A stretch of 64,000 bases of DNA from Agromyces sp. G08B096 (lineage in GTDB: Bacteria; Actinomycetota; Actinomycetes; Actinomycetales; Microbacteriaceae). Under the pieces are notes generated by a model that searched no databases, had not been told where the DNA came from, and worked only from the letters and a program-made list of their open reading frames with translations. Location of the stretch: contig NZ_CP158374.1 of assembly GCF_040267705.1 (NCBI RefSeq), forward strand, positions 806,001 to 870,000. The letters are read 5' to 3'. The position numbers were made by a program, and so were the translations under genes. Numbering within the stretch: position 1 is the stretch's first letter; each line of letters begins with the position of its first letter. This document shows, one piece after another, positions 38,533 to 46,241 of the stretch.

Positions 38533-38833
38533 GCAGCAGGCCGATACGACCGAACTGCGCGAACTCGTGCAGACCATGAACGAGCTCGTGGGCTACTGCT
38601 CCGCGCTCAAGCAGGGTGCGAGCGGGTTCGCCTACATGCTCCCCGCCGAATGGCAGGGCCCGGCGATGCAGGCCTTCCTCGGATCGTTCACCGCCTGGGC
38701 GGTCGGCGCCTCGGCGCTCGAGCAGACGGCCGAGGGCCTCAAGAAGCAGGCCGAGGCGTCCTCCGATTCGTACTCGAAGACCATCGAGTCGCTCGACACG
38801 TCGTGGTCGAAGATCCAGTCCAACCTCGGGTGA
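38525..38833 (+). CDS. WXG100 family protein
   Basis: A 102-residue helical hairpin protein. It starts at GTG inside the end of the previous gene, so the two are translationally coupled. Trp43-Gln-Gly45 lies in LPAEWQGPAMQAFLGSFTAW. The C-terminus (SYSKTIESLDTSWSKIQSNL) lacks the strict YxxxD/E signal, as is usual for the partner subunit of a WXG100 heterodimer. The likely partner is the upstream extended WXG100 protein. Confidence 0.88.
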   Translation: MSEQQADTTELRELVQTMNELVGYCSALKQGASGFAYMLPAEWQGPAMQAFLGSFTAWAVGASALEQTAEGLKKQAEASSDSYSKTIESLDTSWSKIQSNLG

Positions 38834-38869
38834 CCGGGCCGTCGAGCCCGGCTGAACGGAGACCATCTC

Positions 38870-39133
38870 ATGAAGTTCCGCGATGAATTCTTCTCACGCG
38901 AGGACCGCTACTCCCTCGGCGTCGAGGAGGAGTCGGGCCGGTACTACGCCTCCTTCCCGGTGAGCAACGGCGTCGTCGACTACGAGGAGTACTACGAGCT
39001 CACCCCCGAGCAGTACGCGAGCTTCCTCGCCGACCCGGCGGCGGCAGTCGCCTTCGTCGAATCCTGCCGCCGTCACGAGCACGACGAACTCCTCCTGCAG
39101 AAGCCCGGCTGGAATCGCGGCACGCCGATCTGA
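38870..39133 (+). CDS. small conserved hypothetical protein before the toxin gene
   Basis: An 87-residue soluble acidic protein with FGVEEES-like start (SLGVEEESGRYYASFPVSNG), then VDYEEYYELTPEQYASFLAD and a C-terminal ESCRRHEHDELLLQKPGWNR then GTPI. I recall similar small proteins near actinobacterial polymorphic-toxin loci but cannot name a family. It lies between the WXG100 genes and the toxin gene, so it may be a chaperone, adaptor or immunity protein. ATG 38870 is the only good start. Confidence 0.7.
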   Translation: MKFRDEFFSREDRYSLGVEEESGRYYASFPVSNGVVDYEEYYELTPEQYASFLADPAAAVAFVESCRRHEHDELLLQKPGWNRGTPI

Positions 39134-39195
39134 GCGATCGCCCGCGCCGATCACACCATCCCCGCCTCAGAACCGACACTCGGATAGGACTCCCG

Positions 39196-42100
39196 ATGAC
39201 CCAGGTGAAGCTGGACCCCGCACGCCTCGTGCAGGACGGCGATGACCTCTACCGCATCGCGACCACGCTCGACAGCGCGGCCGACACGCTCCTGGCGACG
39301 CTCAACGGCTGCGGCGGCATGGCCGGCGATGACAACGCGGCCGAGGAGTTCTCCCAGGGCGCGGAAGGCTACGACGCGCTCGCCGGTCCCATGATCGACG
39401 GCGTCAAGTCGCACAGCAACGCCCTGCGGCTCGTCGACGCCGCGCTTTCCAACACGGCCCGCGCCTATGACGCGGCGCAGAAGCCCGGCGCCGGTCTCGA
39501 CCCCGCGACGGCGCGGCCGGGTGAGGCGACGGCGTACATCGACCAGTCGAAGGCGAACCCGAGCGACGCGCTGGGTCCGGGCTGGCCGGGGCCGCTGGGA
39601 GAGTTCCAGGAGCTCATCGAATGGGGCCTCGCCCAGGTCGGCGTGGTCATCCCGACCGGCGATGAAGACAAGCTGCAGACCGCGGCGGATGCCTGGGGGA
39701 ACTTCGCCTCGAGCATCCAGTCGGCGAAGTCGAGCGTCTCCTCGAGCTTCACGAACGTGTCGGCGGCCACCCTTCCGCAGAAGGGCGCGATCCTCTCGTG
39801 CCGGTCGAGCATCGTGAGCGGACTCGAGCAGATGCGCCAGAGCGCGGACGCGATGGAGCAGTGGATCCGCGACTTCCGCACGCAGCTGCGCCAGATGCGC
39901 GAGGAGCTCGGCTGGTTCCTGAAGCAGATGGCGATCGAGATCGCCGCCGAGCTGGCGATCGGCGGTCTCCTCAGCGTGGTGACGGCGGGCCTCGGTGCGC
40001 TCGCGACCGCCGCGAAGGTCGGCCACACGGTCGTGCGCTGGTGCATCAAGATCGCGAAGCTCATCGAGAAGCTGAAGACATTCCTCAAGGGCATCCGCGG
40101 CCTCAAGGGCCGCCTCGTGCGCGGCGGCCTTCGTGCGGCCAAGGAGGGCCTGCAGGCCGGTCTGGCGTCGTCCATCTCGGTCACGATCGTGAACGCGGCG
40201 CGTGCCGACGAGAAGGACTACAAGGCGCAGGATGTCGGCACGGCGTTCGTCTCGGCGTTCGCCGGCGGCGCGGTCGCCTCCCCCGTCTCGCGGACGCTCG
40301 GCGGCAAGGGCGGTCCGGGCATGCGCGCCGGTGCGCGCCAGATCGGCGGCGAGACCGTCGCGGGCGCCACCGACGGTCTCGTCAGCTCCGGCGTCGAATC
40401 CGGGATGACCGGACAGGAGTTCAACCCCATCTCGGGCATGGTGCTCGGTGCGCTGCTCGGCGGCGGCATGACCGCGGGCGGACGCGGCATCAGCGCGCTC
40501 CGCCCTGGCGGATCCGGTGGCGGCGTGACCACGCCCGATGCAGGGGTCACCACGCCCGACGGAGGGCCGACGCCCGGAAGCGGCGGTTCCGGTTCGTCCA
40601 ACTCCGGTGGCGGTGCAGGCCCGGTCGACGTGTCGAACGACGCGCCCACGCCAGGGGCGGGCGACGCAGGCAGCGGCACCGCCGACGGCGGCGGCAGCGT
40701 CGACATCCCGACCGATGCGCCCACCGGCGGCAGCGGCGACGCGGGGGGCTCCGGAGCCGGTGACTCAGGTGCCCCGGCTGACAGCGGCGCCGGTGCTCCC
40801 ACCGACAACGGTGGTGCGCCGGCTGACAACGGTGGTGCGCCGGCTGACAACGGTGGTGCGCCGACTGGCAACGCCGGTGCGCCGGCTGACAACGCCGGTG
40901 CGCCGGCTGACAACGCTGGGGCGCCTGCTGACAGCGGTGCTGGCGCTCCGGCAGACGGCGGCAGCGCTCCGGCCGATGGTGCGGGCACGCCCGCCGACAA
41001 CGGCGGCACCCCGGCCGAGACCGGTGGGGCGCCCGTCGACGCGAACTCGCCCGCCGAATCGACGACGGACGCGGGCGGCGCGGACCGGACCGGCACCGAC
41101 GCGCCGGCCGCGGCTGCGGCCGGTGGCGCCGCCGCGACTCAGCCAGGGAGCGGCAACGGGCCCGATGCCGGCGACGGAACCCTCGTCGACACCGCACGCG
41201 ACGGCGATGCCACAAGCACCGACTCGAGCGCTGCCGACTCGAGCGACCCCGACTCGAGCGGCCCCGACTCGACCGCCGCCGACTCGAGCGACCCCGACTC
41301 CAGCCCTGCCGACTCGAGCGACGCCGCGTCGACAGATCCCGCCGACGCCGGCTCCGCCGACTCCACCGACTCCACCGTCCCCGACGAGATGGCGGCGACG
41401 CCGGTTCCGGTCGACTCCGGCCAGGCCCGCCTCGACGAGGTGCTCCCGGAGGACGTCCGCGACGCCATCATCGCGACCGAGAAGGGCTCGCGCCCCGACC
41501 CCGAGACCTACCTCCCGGCGGATCACATCGCGCAGCACCTCGCCCGCTTCGAGGGCGGCGCGACGCGCTTCATGACGCAGTCGAACCTCGACAAGTACGG
41601 CATCGCACAGCGCGACGGCACCGCGTTCGTCATGCCGAAGCAGGAGGTCGACGCGCTGATCGAGCGGACCGGCGGCGACCCGCGTGCCATGGAGGACGCG
41701 CTGGGTCTGCCGGAGGGCTTCTTCGACTCCGGCGTCGTCCGCGTCGACATCGCCGCGCCCGATGAGGCCGGGCTCCGGATGCCGTCGGGCAACGAAGCCG
41801 GCGCGAACGACCAGTGGCTTCCCGGCGGCATGCTCCCTGGCGACTTCTCCGAGGCGGTCATCGACGGCGGCACGCTCACCGAGGGCGACTACACGGTCTC
41901 GAGCCTCGACCGCGGCGACGCCCCTGATGCAGCAGTGGCCGGCATCGGCGGAGCGGCGGTCGCGGCCGGCGCGGCCGCGCTCATCGGAAAGCCCGGGTTC
42001 CTGCCCGCTCACACGCCCGGAGGAGCGACGCCTGCGGCGCCGAAGCCCGCCGGTCCGAGCACCGGTTCCCGCGGCAACGCGCCGGCCCAGGCCGGCACCG

Positions 42101-45100
42101 CGCCCCAGGGCTCGCAGTCGGTCGCACCGGAGGCGGGCTCGCAGGCCGACGGCCAGGGCCCCGACTCGCAGGACACCGACACGCAGGCCCCCGACTCGCA
42201 GGACACCGACACGCAGGCCCCCGACTCGCAGAGCACCGACGCGCAGAGCCCGGACCCGCAGGCGCCTGACGCTCAGGCGGCGGGCGACGGCAACGCCCAG
42301 GCCGACGCTGCTGACGGCACGACCGAGGACGGTACGCAGCACAACCGCAGCGAGCGCACGCTCGACGAGGTCCACCAGGCCCTGAACGACATCAACCCGC
42401 ACTACGACCCGTCCGACCCGGCCAACGGCTATGCGACGAACTGCGGCAACACGTCGGCGAACCTGAACGACTTCCTGAACGGCGACTCGAGCTCCGAGGC
42501 ATCCACCGGGACGCTCGACGTGCCCGACATGGAGGCGCGCACCGGCAACCCGCAGACGCCGATGACGCCCGAGCAGATCGAGGCGAGCCTGCGCGAGATG
42601 GGCGCCGGATCCCACTGCGTGGTCGGCATCGACCGGTCCACCGGCGATGGCCACTGGTTCAACGCCTACTTCGACGGCACCACGGTCTGGTCGCTCGACG
42701 CCCAGAACGGCACGATGTCGCCGTGGCCGCCGGCCGAGCCCAACGCCACCAACTGGGATGCCTCGATCCGTCCCGAGCACGTCGTGAACCCCGACGGTTC
42801 GAAGCCGAACGACGCGGACGCCACCGCGGATGCCGCAGTCGCCGGCACGCCCGCAGCGCCTGTGTCGACCGCCCCGTCGGGCGCGACGTCGACCACCCAC
42901 GCGGGGGCCCCGGCCGACGGTTCGGCACCCGAGGGCTCGGATGGCGCTGCGACCGACGGCGACCGGAGCGGTCGCCGCTGGCCGAAGTGGACGCCGCCGG
43001 CGAACCGCGTCGACCCGTCGTTCGCCTCAGACGGCTCGGACGGGGCCGGGACGACCTACAACGGCTACCAGATTCCCGAGCTGACGCCCGAGATCCGCCA
43101 GCAGCTCGACGCGCTCGCTGCGCAGCAGGACTCGCCCATCGTGAAGAACGACGACGGCTCCTACTCGCTGAAGACCGCCATCGAGGTCGACGCGTTCAAC
43201 CGCCAGGATCCGACCGTCCGCGACAACCCGAACCACGACTGGGCCGAGTACCAGCGTCAGGTGGGCATGCAGCAGCAGGGCCTGAACAACCTGACGATCG
43301 CCGAGTGGCGGCACAACGTCGAGTTCTATGAGCAGTACAACCGGGTCGCCAAGAGCGAGCAGGACGCGGCGATCAAGGCCCTGAAGAAGACCGGCGTCCC
43401 GTACACGAAGCCCGCGGTGCTCCACGGCCCCGATCAGGTCGCCGGCGGACGTGCCGACCGCTTCGACGGCGCAGGCGACCTCGGCATCAACAGCTCCCTC
43501 GGCAGCCAGTGGCAGCACCGCATCGACGATCTCCGTCAGGATGTCGCGGATGCGATGACGGACATCCCGAAGGAGCTCCGCGCGCATGTCAAGCTGAACG
43601 TCGAGCTCGGCGCTCACAACCTGCAGACGGGTGTGGACGCGTCGCAGGCGACCCTGACAGCGGCTCAGCCGGTCACGTCGGGGCCGAACACCGCGACCCC
43701 GGCCGGGTCCGGCGCGACGGGGTCCGCGCCGTCGTCAGGGTCGACCCGCACCGGTGCCGTACCCGAGTCGTCGGTTCCTGCCTCGTCGTCGGTTCCTGCG
43801 TCGTCGTCGCCCGAGGCGTCGCCCGCGCAGCCGTCGGAGGCGGCGCCCAGCACGGTCGGCGACTCCACCGCCTCGGACGCCGACTCCGCCACGGAGCCCA
43901 CCTCCGAGACCGAGCCGGAGTCCACCTCCGAGACGGACACGGATTCCGCGACGGAACCCGGCGTCGGGACCGAACCCGGCACCGACTCGGAAGCCGACGG
44001 CGCCGCGACGAATGAGCCGGCCCAGTCGCCTGTGCCGGCGACCATCCACCACCAGTTGCTCGACGAGGCGTTCCCGCACCTCCTCGCGCCCGAGTCGCGA
44101 GCGGATGCGATCCACGTCGTGAACCGGCTGGGCTTCGACGTGGATCCGAGCCGGTTCCGGATGAACTGCCACTATGTGGTCAACGCGCTCGAGCTGCGCT
44201 TCCGCGGGTACGACGTGATCGCGAGCCCCACGGTTCAGGGCAGCGAAGTCGACGGGGGAACGGGCGCGGTCGCGTCGCGCGGCGAAGGCCGCTTCCCGGT
44301 CGCGATCGCCGCCGACTGGGTGCAGGCCGACGGCAGCCGGCGCGACTTCGAGTCGCTGAGCGACTACGAGGGCGACAGTCCCATGTCCGCCCTCGAAGAC
44401 CTCACCGCCTCGTGGCCTGAGGGCGGCCGCGGCTTCATCCTGGGCTACTGGAAGCAGCCCGGTCTGGGCGGCCACATCTTCACCGTGGTGAAGGAAGCCG
44501 ACGGCGTGAAGCTGTACGACGGCCAGGTCAACGATGCCGACGCCTCCCACTACCTCGACGACATGCATTTCAACGAGACCTCATCGGCGCCGTGGAAGGA
44601 CCTCATCGTCCTGCGCGTCGACGACCTGGTTCCCACGAGCGAGGTGCTGAAGACGTCGAAGCCGTGGACCACGCCCGAGTACGACCTGCTGATCGAGTGG
44701 AAGGACGCGGCCGATCCGTCCGCGCTGCCGCAGCAGATGATCGATCGGGAGATCGCTGCGAACGAGCGGTGGCGCGCCCGCAACGACGAGCTCATTGCGG
44801 ATCTCGTCGCGAAGCTCAATGACCCGGCGACCAGCTCGTCAGAGGCGAATCGTCTGCACAGCGACATCTTCGTGCTGCGCCAGCAGAACGTGCGGCTCGA
44901 GCAGGGCCTGGTCCAGTTCAAGCTCGAGCTGGCCTCCGCGAAGCAGGCGGCGCAGCAGCCTCCGGCACCGCCGGTCGCGAGTGCTCCCAGCAGCGAGCCC
45001 GCCGCCGCCGGCGCTCCGATCGGCAGGGGGCATATCGTGACCAACGGCCCGGGTGACGACTTCGAGGACGACGAGGACGACGAGGAGCGCACCGGGCGCG

Positions 45101-45120
45101 CCATGTCCGGGCGAGGATAG
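39196..45120 (+). CDS. giant T7SS polymorphic toxin with three predicted toxin domains
   Basis: A 1974-residue effector. Residues 1-200 form a CpnT/WXG100-like helical export region (GGMAGDDNAAEEFSQGAEGY; ADAWGNFASSIQSAK). A hydrophobic and pretoxin-like part (about 235-430) follows, then low-complexity linker (436-736) and an unnamed module (about 745-925; LRMPSGNEAGANDQWLPGG). Tox-PL papain-fold domain is 1049-1200 (Cys1083 in NCGNT, His1153 in GHWFNAY, Asp1168 in DAQNG). Ntox15 nuclease domain is about 1335-1470 (His1410 and Asp1413 in LHGPDQVAGG, then INSSLGSQW). A second papain-like domain is about 1616-1800 (Cys1658 in MNCHYV, His1760 in GGHIF, Asp1775 in YDGQ). A coiled coil and acidic tail close the chain. 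Toxic activities are inferred from the families. Confidence 0.9.
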   Translation: MTQVKLDPARLVQDGDDLYRIATTLDSAADTLLATLNGCGGMAGDDNAAEEFSQGAEGYDALAGPMIDGVKSHSNALRLVDAALSNTARAYDAAQKPGAGLDPATARPGEATAYIDQSKANPSDALGPGWPGPLGEFQELIEWGLAQVGVVIPTGDEDKLQTAADAWGNFASSIQSAKSSVSSSFTNVSAATLPQKGAILSCRSSIVSGLEQMRQSADAMEQWIRDFRTQLRQMREELGWFLKQMAIEIAAELAIGGLLSVVTAGLGALATAAKVGHTVVRWCIKIAKLIEKLKTFLKGIRGLKGRLVRGGLRAAKEGLQAGLASSISVTIVNAARADEKDYKAQDVGTAFVSAFAGGAVASPVSRTLGGKGGPGMRAGARQIGGETVAGATDGLVSSGVESGMTGQEFNPISGMVLGALLGGGMTAGGRGISALRPGGSGGGVTTPDAGVTTPDGGPTPGSGGSGSSNSGGGAGPVDVSNDAPTPGAGDAGSGTADGGGSVDIPTDAPTGGSGDAGGSGAGDSGAPADSGAGAPTDNGGAPADNGGAPADNGGAPTGNAGAPADNAGAPADNAGAPADSGAGAPADGGSAPADGAGTPADNGGTPAETGGAPVDANSPAESTTDAGGADRTGTDAPAAAAAGGAAATQPGSGNGPDAGDGTLVDTARDGDATSTDSSAADSSDPDSSGPDSTAADSSDPDSSPADSSDAASTDPADAGSADSTDSTVPDEMAATPVPVDSGQARLDEVLPEDVRDAIIATEKGSRPDPETYLPADHIAQHLARFEGGATRFMTQSNLDKYGIAQRDGTAFVMPKQEVDALIERTGGDPRAMEDALGLPEGFFDSGVVRVDIAAPDEAGLRMPSGNEAGANDQWLPGGMLPGDFSEAVIDGGTLTEGDYTVSSLDRGDAPDAAVAGIGGAAVAAGAAALIGKPGFLPAHTPGGATPAAPKPAGPSTGSRGNAPAQAGTAPQGSQSVAPEAGSQADGQGPDSQDTDTQAPDSQDTDTQAPDSQSTDAQSPDPQAPDAQAAGDGNAQADAADGTTEDGTQHNRSERTLDEVHQALNDINPHYDPSDPANGYATNCGNTSANLNDFLNGDSSSEASTGTLDVPDMEARTGNPQTPMTPEQIEASLREMGAGSHCVVGIDRSTGDGHWFNAYFDGTTVWSLDAQNGTMSPWPPAEPNATNWDASIRPEHVVNPDGSKPNDADATADAAVAGTPAAPVSTAPSGATSTTHAGAPADGSAPEGSDGAATDGDRSGRRWPKWTPPANRVDPSFASDGSDGAGTTYNGYQIPELTPEIRQQLDALAAQQDSPIVKNDDGSYSLKTAIEVDAFNRQDPTVRDNPNHDWAEYQRQVGMQQQGLNNLTIAEWRHNVEFYEQYNRVAKSEQDAAIKALKKTGVPYTKPAVLHGPDQVAGGRADRFDGAGDLGINSSLGSQWQHRIDDLRQDVADAMTDIPKELRAHVKLNVELGAHNLQTGVDASQATLTAAQPVTSGPNTATPAGSGATGSAPSSGSTRTGAVPESSVPASSSVPASSSPEASPAQPSEAAPSTVGDSTASDADSATEPTSETEPESTSETDTDSATEPGVGTEPGTDSEADGAATNEPAQSPVPATIHHQLLDEAFPHLLAPESRADAIHVVNRLGFDVDPSRFRMNCHYVVNALELRFRGYDVIASPTVQGSEVDGGTGAVASRGEGRFPVAIAADWVQADGSRRDFESLSDYEGDSPMSALEDLTASWPEGGRGFILGYWKQPGLGGHIFTVVKEADGVKLYDGQVNDADASHYLDDMHFNETSSAPWKDLIVLRVDDLVPTSEVLKTSKPWTTPEYDLLIEWKDAADPSALPQQMIDREIAANERWRARNDELIADLVAKLNDPATSSSEANRLHSDIFVLRQQNVRLEQGLVQFKLELASAKQAAQQPPAPPVASAPSSEPAAAGAPIGRGHIVTNGPGDDFEDDEDDEERTGRAMSGRG
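40810..40935 (+). repeat. 21-bp tandem repeat inside toxin linker
   Basis: Six consecutive 21-base units encode G-[GA]-A-P-[AT]-[DG]-[NS] heptads (consensus GGTGGTGCGCCGGCTGACAAC), the first two identical. They form part of the flexible linker between the export region and the toxin modules. Copy number may vary between strains. Confidence 0.8.
42161..42250 (+). repeat. 30-bp direct repeat inside toxin linker
   Basis: Three consecutive 30-base units (42161-42190, 42191-42220, 42221-42250) encode DSQDTDTQAP-type decapeptides. The first two units are identical. They lie in the linker just before the Tox-PL domain. Confidence 0.8.
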
Positions 45121-45125
45121 GAACC

Positions 45126-45413
45126 ATGTTGACGATTCAGGAGGCACGCCGAGCCCTCGAGCGGCACTTCGCCGAGCACCCACCTGCCGTCTCGGGTGAT
45201 CTCTACATCGGCGACGGCTGGTACGAAGACGAGCAGGACTACCTTCCGGAGTGGGGGTCGCGTCAGTTCCTCGTCGACGGGAACCCGTCGTTCGGCCGTC
45301 TGGACAACCTCGCCATCTTCATCGACAAGCACACCGGTGCCGTCCGGGAAGACTACGTCACCCCGAATCTCAAGAAGATCCGGGGCATGCGGCCGGTCGG
45401 CTCCGGCGCCTGA
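45126..45413 (+). CDS. Imm35-like candidate immunity protein
   Basis: A 95-residue protein six bases after the toxin stop. It begins LTIQEARRALERHFAEHPP, continues GDGWYEDEQDYLPEWGSRQF and ends with LDNLAIFIDKHTGAVRED. The N-terminal helix, the strand with Trp/Phe and the closing xIxVDKxTGxV strand resemble the Imm35/YrhB-type immunity family, which is known beside polymorphic toxins. The likely targets are one or both papain-fold domains of the toxin. Its first 20 or so codons are duplicated at 45992. Confidence 0.7.
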   Translation: MLTIQEARRALERHFAEHPPAVSGDLYIGDGWYEDEQDYLPEWGSRQFLVDGNPSFGRLDNLAIFIDKHTGAVREDYVTPNLKKIRGMRPVGSGA

Positions 45414-45457
45414 TCTCCTGACCCCGTGACGCCCGGTTGGTCCGCGTTGCCGGGCGA

Positions 45458-45463
45458 TAGGCT
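45458..45463 (+). promoter_or_regulatory. -10 box for small gene after Imm35-like gene
   Basis: TAGGCT lies 33 bases before the GTG start at 45497. A purine-rich AGGAGGAGGAGGAG ribosome site follows. Confidence 0.35.
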
Positions 45464-45496
45464 CATCTGAGAATCCGAGCAGGAGGAGGAGGAGCG

Positions 45497-45859
45497 GTGC
45501 TCGACGAGGCGACCGGACGGTTCATCGACCAGGTGCGGGTGCTCCCGCCCGAGGCGCTCGCGGCCGCGTTCGACCGGGCGGTCTCGCTTCGCCGTGCGGG
45601 AGGTCGCGAGGCGAGCAAGGCGCTGAAGCCGTCGGCGGTCGAGAACTCCGAACTCGAGCGCGCAGTCCGAGACCTCCTCCTTCCCCGTGCGGACGAGCTG
45701 AACGGCTTCCGCGACGGACTGCACGCCGACGCGAAGAGCGCCGTGGTGATCGCGGGGCGTGCGGTCATGAAGCCCGGGCAGTTGACGGCCGAGCAGTACG
45801 ACGTGCTCGTGACGCCGTTCCGGGAGGCCGGCGTCGAGGTGCCGACCCACTCGCGGTAG
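45497..45859 (+). CDS. hypothetical protein in immunity region
   Basis: A 120-residue soluble helical protein starting at GTG after a long AGGAGG run. It reads LDEATGRFIDQVRVLPPEAL then AFDRAVSLRRAGGREASKAL, a charged middle (SELERAVRDLLLPRADELNG) and the end LTAEQYDVLVTPFREAGVEV. I do not recognise the family. Its place among candidate immunity genes makes an immunity role possible, perhaps against the second papain-like domain, but a housekeeping role cannot be excluded. It has its own -10 box. Confidence 0.7.
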   Translation: MLDEATGRFIDQVRVLPPEALAAAFDRAVSLRRAGGREASKALKPSAVENSELERAVRDLLLPRADELNGFRDGLHADAKSAVVIAGRAVMKPGQLTAEQYDVLVTPFREAGVEVPTHSR

Positions 45860-45947
45860 TCCCCGCTCGAGTGACGCTGCCGGCATGCTGATGTCGAACG
45901 AGGCCCATCCGTCTTCGACGATCGGCGGACTGGACGACCTGCGCAGT

Positions 45948-46036
45948 GAGCGGCCGAAGCGCCGGCTCGCGGGCCCTGCGAGGATGGCGCCGTGGTGACC
46001 ATTCAGGAGGCACGCCGAGCGCTCAAGGGCCACTCA
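45948..46036 (+). pseudogene. remnant of a second toxin-tail/immunity junction
   Basis: From 45995 the sequence matches the start of the Imm35-like gene (from 45129) at 34 of 40 bases, including 20 identical bases in a row (45-base region beginning ATTCAGGAGGCACGCCGAGC). Weaker similarity extends about 40 bases upstream into the toxin's last codons (GCGAGGAT shared just before the start). After about 46036 similarity ends and the frame continues as unconvincing sequence. This looks like the stump of a former toxin C-terminus plus immunity gene. Confidence 0.6.
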
Positions 46037-46100
46037 CGCAGAATTTCACGAAGCGTCGATCTCGCCCGCGTGCCTGCCCCACCCGCACTCCTGCTGCGAC

Positions 46101-46118
46101 ATGGGGAGCGCTCCCCAT
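46101..46118. promoter_or_regulatory. perfect 18-base palindrome, possible operator
   Basis: ATGGGGAGCGCTCCCCAT is a perfect dyad with its edge 21 bases upstream of the TAGACT -10 box (46140-46145) of the Tdi1-like gene, that is, at the -35 position. The two-base centre makes an operator more likely than a hairpin terminator. Confidence 0.45.
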
Positions 46119-46139
46119 TCCATCGCCCGGCCGGCTGGG

Positions 46140-46145
46140 TAGACT
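46140..46145 (+). promoter_or_regulatory. -10 box for Tdi1-like immunity gene
   Basis: TAGACT, about 96 bases before ATG 46242, which has a GAGGAAGG ribosome site. No good -35 hexamer is visible; the palindrome occupies that region. Confidence 0.4.
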
Positions 46146-46241
46146 TCCCCGGGTGGCCGAGCGCCCCTGCCACGAGGCATCCCCGCGTCGATCGCGCCGC
46201 GCGCGACGAGCTGAGCAGACCCACCTGAGGAAGGCCCACGC

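Noticed and set aside
40810..42250. Repeats that could suggest a CRISPR array
   Set aside because: The units are contiguous 21- and 30-base in-frame repeats within a coding linker, with no spacers and no cas genes.
45992..46228. A 78-codon frame after the immunity region
   Set aside because: Only its first dozen codons match the Imm35-like gene; the rest has poor composition. It is better explained as a pseudogene stump.
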